Part shown: positions 59,736-64,000 of the stretch, piece after piece
How positions within the stretch are numbered: the first letter of the stretch is position 1
Layout: each line of letters starts with the position of its first letter
Source of the DNA: an uncultured Prevotella sp.
GTDB lineage: Bacteria > Bacteroidota > Bacteroidia > Bacteroidales > Bacteroidaceae
Assembly (NCBI GenBank): GCA_900770395.1
Contig: CAAGKM010000024.1
Coordinates: forward strand, 214,092 to 278,091
Reading direction: 5' to 3'
Length of the DNA: 64,000 bases
The notes under the pieces: generated by a model
Seen by the model: the letters and a program-made list of their open reading frames with translations, nothing else
The model's database searches: none
Told to the model about the DNA's origin: nothing
Translations under genes and position numbers: made by a program

Positions 59736-61100
59736 CTATAATTGTGACAATGCGAACAGAGGACATATACGTACATACCGAACCGCATTTCCGTCATTAC
59801 TGTCCTCATAATCGAAGGCTCCAAAATTTTCCAGAGAGCAGCGTATCGCCTCCGTAAGATGCTTTTCACGCATGAACATCCAGAGACTCTTCATGCCTCC
59901 CTGGACTCCTGCCTTAACTTCCACAGGCACCACGGTGGCATTTTTTACCATAAGATAATCGACTTCAGCGATGCTGTTGCCACTCTTCTCCCAATAAAAT
60001 ATCCTCGGACGCTGAATGGGCTCACGATAACGCACCATCTCCAGCCCCGCAACCATCTCTGTTATGCCGCCTTTATTGACAAGCTCCTGAGGGCTGCCTG
60101 TCATAATGAGGTTTATCAATTCTTGCGCTGTGTCCCCGTCAAGCTGCAATATAGACAATAACAATCCCGAATCGAGAAAAAGATACTTGACACGTCTTTC
60201 GTCCGCCTCGGCTTCGAGCGGCAGACCGTTAGCGGATGTAGCGACCACAGGTGTCACAAGTCCCGCAAGAATCAACAGCCGCAAAGCCTCACGGTATTGA
60301 TAGTTGCGGTATCCGTCAGAGATTTGCGCAAAAGTCAGTTTCTGCCCTATCTGATGACACACCCCGTGCAAGGTCAGGCGCAGAAGGTCTGGATTGGCAC
60401 GTTTGGCATACTTGTTGAAATCATCCTCATACGTAAGTATGATGTCTTTATGCACACGCTGGCATTGCAGGAAATCTGAAGAATCCTTCCACGTTGCCAC
60501 TGCTTCCGGCATGCCTCCCACCATCAGATAAATCCTAAACTGTTCTACAAGCATGTCATAAAAAGGACCGTCCAAAGGATGATTCGCGTCCGCTTTTCTG
60601 CGCATCTCCAAGACTCCGTCCATACCCATGGCAACAAGAAACTCATCGAAGGTCATAGGATACATGAATAAAGAGTGTATCCGCCCCACACCGAATGTAG
60701 GCAGTTCCTGCAGCGCAAACTCAAGCAGCGAGCCTGCCGCAACAACATGCAGCTCTGGATAGTCCTCCTTAAAGAACCGCAATGCCATAATGGCTTCAGG
60801 ACACGCCTGTATCTCGTCAAGAAACAGCAATGTTTCGCCGGGACGTATTGGAACTCTGATGAGATTTGAAATCTTGCTGGCTATCATCCTGACATCAAGG
60901 TCCCCCTTGAAGAACGATGCCGCAGAGCGTGTCCGCTCAAAATTCACCTCTGCGAAATACTTAAACTGTCTGCCAAGATGACGTACTGCCGATGACTTGC
61001 CTACTTGTCGGGCACCACGAAGCAACAGTGGTTTGTGCGTGTCATTGTCCTTCCATTCCTCAAGTATCTTGTCTATATTTCTGCATATATATTTCTGCAT
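59736..61100 (-). CDS. AAA ATPase with DUF4143
   Basis: A 454-residue protein from MQKYICRNIDKILEEWKD. Walker A is LLLRGARQVGKSSAVRHLG, Walker B LLFLDEIQACPEAIMALRFF, sensor-like VVAAGSLLEFAL. The C-terminal DUF4143 is a nuclease-like fold (AEVDYLMVKNATVVPVEVKAG, an E-x-D and VEVK pattern). These proteins are common in Bacteroidetes and Archaea; function unknown. An in-frame TTG 28 bp upstream lies within the promoter, so the ATG at 61100 is used. Confidence 0.85.
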   Translation of the reverse strand: MQKYICRNIDKILEEWKDNDTHKPLLLRGARQVGKSSAVRHLGRQFKYFAEVNFERTRSAASFFKGDLDVRMIASKISNLIRVPIRPGETLLFLDEIQACPEAIMALRFFKEDYPELHVVAAGSLLEFALQELPTFGVGRIHSLFMYPMTFDEFLVAMGMDGVLEMRRKADANHPLDGPFYDMLVEQFRIYLMVGGMPEAVATWKDSSDFLQCQRVHKDIILTYEDDFNKYAKRANPDLLRLTLHGVCHQIGQKLTFAQISDGYRNYQYREALRLLILAGLVTPVVATSANGLPLEAEADERRVKYLFLDSGLLLSILQLDGDTAQELINLIMTGSPQELVNKGGITEMVAGLEMVRYREPIQRPRIFYWEKSGNSIAEVDYLMVKNATVVPVEVKAGVQGGMKSLWMFMREKHLTEAIRCSLENFGAFDYEDSNDGNAVRYVRICPLFALSQL

Positions 61101-61127
61101 ACCATTTATTATATTGATTTTCAGCTG

Positions 61128-61135
61128 CAAAGATA
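61128..61135 (-). promoter_or_regulatory. -7 element of the DUF4143 ATPase gene
   Basis: TATCTTTG on the minus strand, 28 bp before the ATG at 61100. Confidence 0.6.
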
Positions 61136-61231
61136 CAAATAATTTGCGAAATACGACTAAAAAATTGAGGATTTTTGCATTTTTCCGACTAATAATTCGC
61201 CGTTTTTTGTAATTTTCCGACTAATAATCAA

Positions 61232-61996
61232 TTATTTTGAGGATTGCGACACACCGTAGCCGAACAATGCGAAGTCGCCCTTCATCGGGTCGTCGGGGAA
61301 ATACTCACGCAGCTTGTCTGACAGTTTTATGGCTGCCGACATTGAGGCGGTCTTTGAAGTCATAAGTCCCAAGCGGACTGACTGCTGGAGAACGTGGGTG
61401 TCCATGGGGATAATGAGTGTGCGGCGGTCGATGAAGCTGCTCCACAGACCGAGGTCGACGGGAGAGTTGTCGCGCACCATCCAGCGCAGGAACATGCACA
61501 CTCGCTTGCAGGCAGAGTTGGTGTTCTTGGGAACAATACCCCCTACCCTGTCATTCTCGGCAAAATAGGCAGTGATGGCTGTAACGGCAGACAAGCAATC
61601 TGTACAGCCCATGGTCCTGAGCCATGCGCCCATGCTGCCATGGTCGCGCAACATCTGCTGCAAGGCACGGAGCATGCCATTCATCATACGGCAAGTGTAG
61701 AGCCGATAAAAACAACTGTCATCATCGTCACGGAGCAAACGCTCAAAGTCTCCGCCAAGCACCCAATTGTACATGTCGCCACGGGCGTGGTCGAGCAACA
61801 GTTGAATCTTGGGCATGAACTGCTTACGGCTGCCATAGCTCAGGCATGAGGCAACGAAGGCTGTGGTCTCGCGGTTGCTGTCGCCCGTGACCTGATGCAT
61901 GAACCACGAAGGGTCGCCATTGATAAACTCGGCGTTCTCGTATTGCGCCGCCAACTTTTTTAATTCACAATTCATTTTCGTCGAACTTTGTTTCAT
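61232..61996 (-). CDS. TIGR02757 (DUF2400) family protein
   Basis: A 254-residue protein: FINGDPSWFMHQVTGDSNRETTAFVASCLSYGSRKQFMPKI at the N-terminal side, FLRWMVRDNSPVDLGLWSSFI and LIIPMDTHVLQQSVRLGL near the C-terminus. These are the marks of the TIGR02757 family, a distant relative of HhH-type DNA glycosylases (the PxDxHV segment). No experimental function is known to me. It faces uxaB's 3' end. Confidence 0.8.
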   Translation of the reverse strand: MKQSSTKMNCELKKLAAQYENAEFINGDPSWFMHQVTGDSNRETTAFVASCLSYGSRKQFMPKIQLLLDHARGDMYNWVLGGDFERLLRDDDDSCFYRLYTCRMMNGMLRALQQMLRDHGSMGAWLRTMGCTDCLSAVTAITAYFAENDRVGGIVPKNTNSACKRVCMFLRWMVRDNSPVDLGLWSSFIDRRTLIIPMDTHVLQQSVRLGLMTSKTASMSAAIKLSDKLREYFPDDPMKGDFALFGYGVSQSSK

Positions 61997-62009
61997 AATG
62001 ACATAAAAT

Positions 62010-62040
62010 TAGGCACGGATTTCCGTGTAATCCGTGCCTA
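62010..62040 (-). terminator. Terminator of uxaB
   Basis: TAGGCACGGATT and AATCCGTGCCTA (plus 62010-62021 and 62029-62040) form a 12-bp stem with 7-nt loop; on the minus strand it is followed by ATTTTATG. Confidence 0.75.
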
Positions 62041-62076
62041 TAATCATTTGACTTACAGAATGCCTGTAAAGCAAGA

Positions 62077-63519
62077 TTACAGGATAGTCTTCACAGCCTC
62101 AAGCATACCCTTCTGCTGGATGAGGTCGAGGAAGCCCTTAACCATGGCATTGAGCCCCTGGATGTTGTTGAGGTCCTCACCGTTCCAGATGCTTGTTGCG
62201 CCGAGCACACCGTCGGTAACCTTCTGTGTGTCGCCTGTAGTCCAGAGGTTCTTGAGCAGCTCCATAATGTCCTGTGCGTCGTTTGGAACGATATCCACAC
62301 CGTCCTCACGCTTGCCGCCCTTATAGTAGGTGATGATGGCAGCGAGACCGAACACAAGACCCTTAGGCAGCTCGCCCTTGCGCTCCAAATATGTCTTCAC
62401 TCCCAGCAGGTCGCGTGCGCAGAACTTCGGGAACGAGTTGAGCATGATGCTTGTCACCTGATGGTCAACGAACGGGTTGTCGAAGCGCTCCAGCACATCG
62501 CCTGCAAACTTCTCAAGCTCGTCCATAGGCAGGTTAAGAGTCTGCATCAGCTCATCGAACTGCACCTTGTGGATATACTTGCCGATAACCTCGTGGTTGC
62601 AGGCGTCGCGAACGATGTCTACGCCGCTGAGGAAAGCAACAGGTGAGAGCACAGTGTGAGGGCCGTTGAGCAGAGTAACCTTGCGCTGGTGGTATGGCTC
62701 CTCTGAAGGCACGAAGAGCACGTGCAGTCCAGCCTTGTCGGCAGGGAATTCCTTTGCAACCTCTTTTGGAGCCTCGATTACCCAGAGGTGGAAAGTCTCA
62801 GCCTGAACAACGAGGTTGTCGCGGTAGCAAACCTTCTCCTGAATCTCGGCAATCTCCTTGCGTGGGAATCCAGGAACGATACGGTCAACGAGAGTGGCGT
62901 AAACACCGCAGCACTCGTCGAACCACTGCTTGAACTCCTTAGGCAGCTGCCAAAGCTCGATATACTTGTTGATGCAATCCTTCAGCACATGACCGTTGAG
63001 GAAGATAAGCTCGCAGGGGAAGATGATAAGTCCCTTTGTAGGGTCGCCCTGGAATGTGTTGTAACGGCGCCACAACAGCTGAACGAGCTTGCCGGGATAA
63101 GAAGAGGCAGGAGCATCGTCGAGCTTACAGCTTGGATCGAAAGCGATACCAGCCTCAGTGGTGTTAGAGATTACGAAACGAATCTCCGGCTGGTCGGCAA
63201 GAGCCATGAAAGCAGCGTTCTGGCTGTATGGGTTGAGTGCACGGCTAATAACATCGATACGCTGGAGAGTGTTGACGGGCTGGCCGTTCTCACGTCCCTG
63301 CAGGTTAACGTGGTAGAGGCAGTCCTGACCGTTGAGCCAGTCAACCATACCGCGCTCGATAGGCTGTACAACAACTACACTACCGTTGAAGTCGGTCTTC
63401 TGGTCCATGTTCCAGATGATCCAATCAACAAATGCGCGGAGGAAGTTACCTTCGCCAAACTGGATAACCTTTTCAGGCATTACGCTCTTAGGAGCGAATT
63501 TCGCGTTTAATGGTTTCAT
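62077..63519 (-). CDS. uxaB: Tagaturonate reductase (altronate oxidoreductase)
   Basis: A 480-residue mannitol dehydrogenase-family enzyme: VIQFGEGNFLRAFVDWIIWNMDQ (NAD binding), FVISNTTEAGIAFDP, FPCELIFLNGHVLKDCI and KVTLLNGPHTVLSPVAFLSG with the catalytic Lys-Asn region, then NLPMDELEKFAGDVLERFDNPFVDHQ. It interconverts tagaturonate and altronate in galacturonate use. The partner genes uxaA/uxaC are not in the window. TACATTTG (plus 63595-63602) is the probable -7 element. Confidence 0.93.
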   Translation of the reverse strand: MKPLNAKFAPKSVMPEKVIQFGEGNFLRAFVDWIIWNMDQKTDFNGSVVVVQPIERGMVDWLNGQDCLYHVNLQGRENGQPVNTLQRIDVISRALNPYSQNAAFMALADQPEIRFVISNTTEAGIAFDPSCKLDDAPASSYPGKLVQLLWRRYNTFQGDPTKGLIIFPCELIFLNGHVLKDCINKYIELWQLPKEFKQWFDECCGVYATLVDRIVPGFPRKEIAEIQEKVCYRDNLVVQAETFHLWVIEAPKEVAKEFPADKAGLHVLFVPSEEPYHQRKVTLLNGPHTVLSPVAFLSGVDIVRDACNHEVIGKYIHKVQFDELMQTLNLPMDELEKFAGDVLERFDNPFVDHQVTSIMLNSFPKFCARDLLGVKTYLERKGELPKGLVFGLAAIITYYKGGKREDGVDIVPNDAQDIMELLKNLWTTGDTQKVTDGVLGATSIWNGEDLNNIQGLNAMVKGFLDLIQQKGMLEAVKTIL

Positions 63520-63594
63520 TTTAATGAATGTTTTTTATAGTTTGTTTAATTCGTTTTTATGTCTTTATTTTTTCGATTTGCTTTTAAAGTGCTG

Positions 63595-63602
63595 CAAATG
63601 TA
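63595..63602 (-). promoter_or_regulatory. -7 element of uxaB
   Basis: TACATTTG on the minus strand, about 75 bp before the ATG at 63519; no clear -33 TTG. Confidence 0.45.
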
Positions 63603-63730
63603 GTCATTTTTTATGAGAACGGAAAGTTTTTCTCTGTTTTTTCTTGCTGTGGCTTGTTTTTTTTATGTTTTTTAACCTTGGCACACCAACAGGTAACTCT
63701 ACTCTGGTATATTTTTAAGAGGAGTGGCGG

Positions 63731-64000
63731 TTACCACTCCTCGTTCTCGTCGCCTCCTCCCGTGCCCGGGTCGGTGCCGGGCTCAGGCTCAGTGCCCGAA
63801 TCAGTCTCCTCGGCGCTTGCGGGCAGCTCAATCCACTCCAATGCCTCGGTGTCGACGAGAGCACGGGCATACTGCGCCTTCCTGCCCGATGAGAGCCTCT
63901 CGCGCTCGGGGATGAACTCCACCCTCACTGCCTTCACCTGCTTCTGGAAGTCGAACTCCTCGAGCGACTTCACGCCCTTGGTGTCGAGCGTGTAGCGGAA
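63731..64000 (-). CDS. C-terminal part of a gene cut by the window edge
   Basis: About 89 residues read in from the right edge: FRYTLDTKGVKSLEEFDFQ onward, ending in a Glu-, Pro- and Gly-rich tail (EPEPGTDPGTGGGDENEEW). The segment VRVEFIPERERL resembles the end of HU-like DNA-binding proteins of Bacteroidales (V-x-F-x-P), but too little remains for a firm call. Confidence 0.5.
   Translation of the reverse strand, partial: FRYTLDTKGVKSLEEFDFQKQVKAVRVEFIPERERLSSGRKAQYARALVDTEALEWIELPASAEETDSGTEPEPGTDPGTGGGDENEEW

Overview
The window is chromosomal DNA from a member of the Bacteroidetes, most likely order Bacteroidales (Prevotella/Bacteroides-like). Pointers: many genes are preceded by the Bacteroidetes sigma-type promoter (TTG, 19-20 bp, TAnnTTTG); lpxC and fabZ are fused; there is a SusC/SusD pair, a GT3-type glycogen synthase, a carboxyspermidine-type polyamine dehydrogenase and a Rho factor with a long acidic insert. 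No species call is possible from the sequence alone.

Layout. 1-11,854 is core chromosome: end of ubiE/menG, aroE, purM, a hemolysin III family gene on the other strand, then a long co-directional run lpxD, lpxC-fabZ, lpxA, miaA, a class A penicillin-binding protein and a PIF1/RecD-like helicase. 12,165-35,241 is a 23-kb integrated mobilizable element. It sits inside a 140-codon host gene whose two halves (35,448-35,237 and 12,169-11,954, minus strand) rejoin in frame across a 5-bp direct repeat (GCCCA). 35,575-64,000 is core chromosome again: glycogen synthase and glucan phosphorylase, speA and a carboxy(nor)spermidine dehydrogenase, an ssb-gldE-rho-GH25 operon, a four-tRNA cluster, a thiE-like gene, prs, malQ, an ADP-ribose-flavoured four-gene group (Nudix regulator, unknown, GIY-YIG, PARG-like), a DUF4143 ATPase, a TIGR02757 protein, uxaB and a truncated gene at the edge.

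The element has two parts. The left part (12.2-21.2 kb, GC-richer) holds two tandem tyrosine integrases, an AbiE-like toxin-antitoxin pair with a 32-bp palindrome at its promoter, two unknown genes, an excisionase-like HTH protein and a MobC/MobA mobilization pair. The right part (22.5-35 kb, AT-rich) is a peptide-natural-product (RiPP) gene cluster: two SPASM-type radical SAM enzymes, a 60-residue precursor ending in CXXX repeats (C45, C49, C53, C57), a small secreted protein, a ClpP-fold protein, an ABC exporter without a visible peptidase domain, a SusC/SusD outer-membrane pair and a TPR protein.

The most interesting observation is at the joint of the two parts. A tyrosine recombinase gene of the Bacteroidetes invertase type (21,263-22,468) is followed by a terminator hairpin and then a 171-bp segment bounded by perfect 18-bp inverted repeats (22,554-22,571 and 22,743-22,760). 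The segment carries a good Bacteroidetes promoter (TTG-19 bp-TAATTTTG) pointing at the first radical SAM gene. This looks like a phase-variable switch, shown here in the ON orientation, controlling the whole RiPP cluster on a mobile element.
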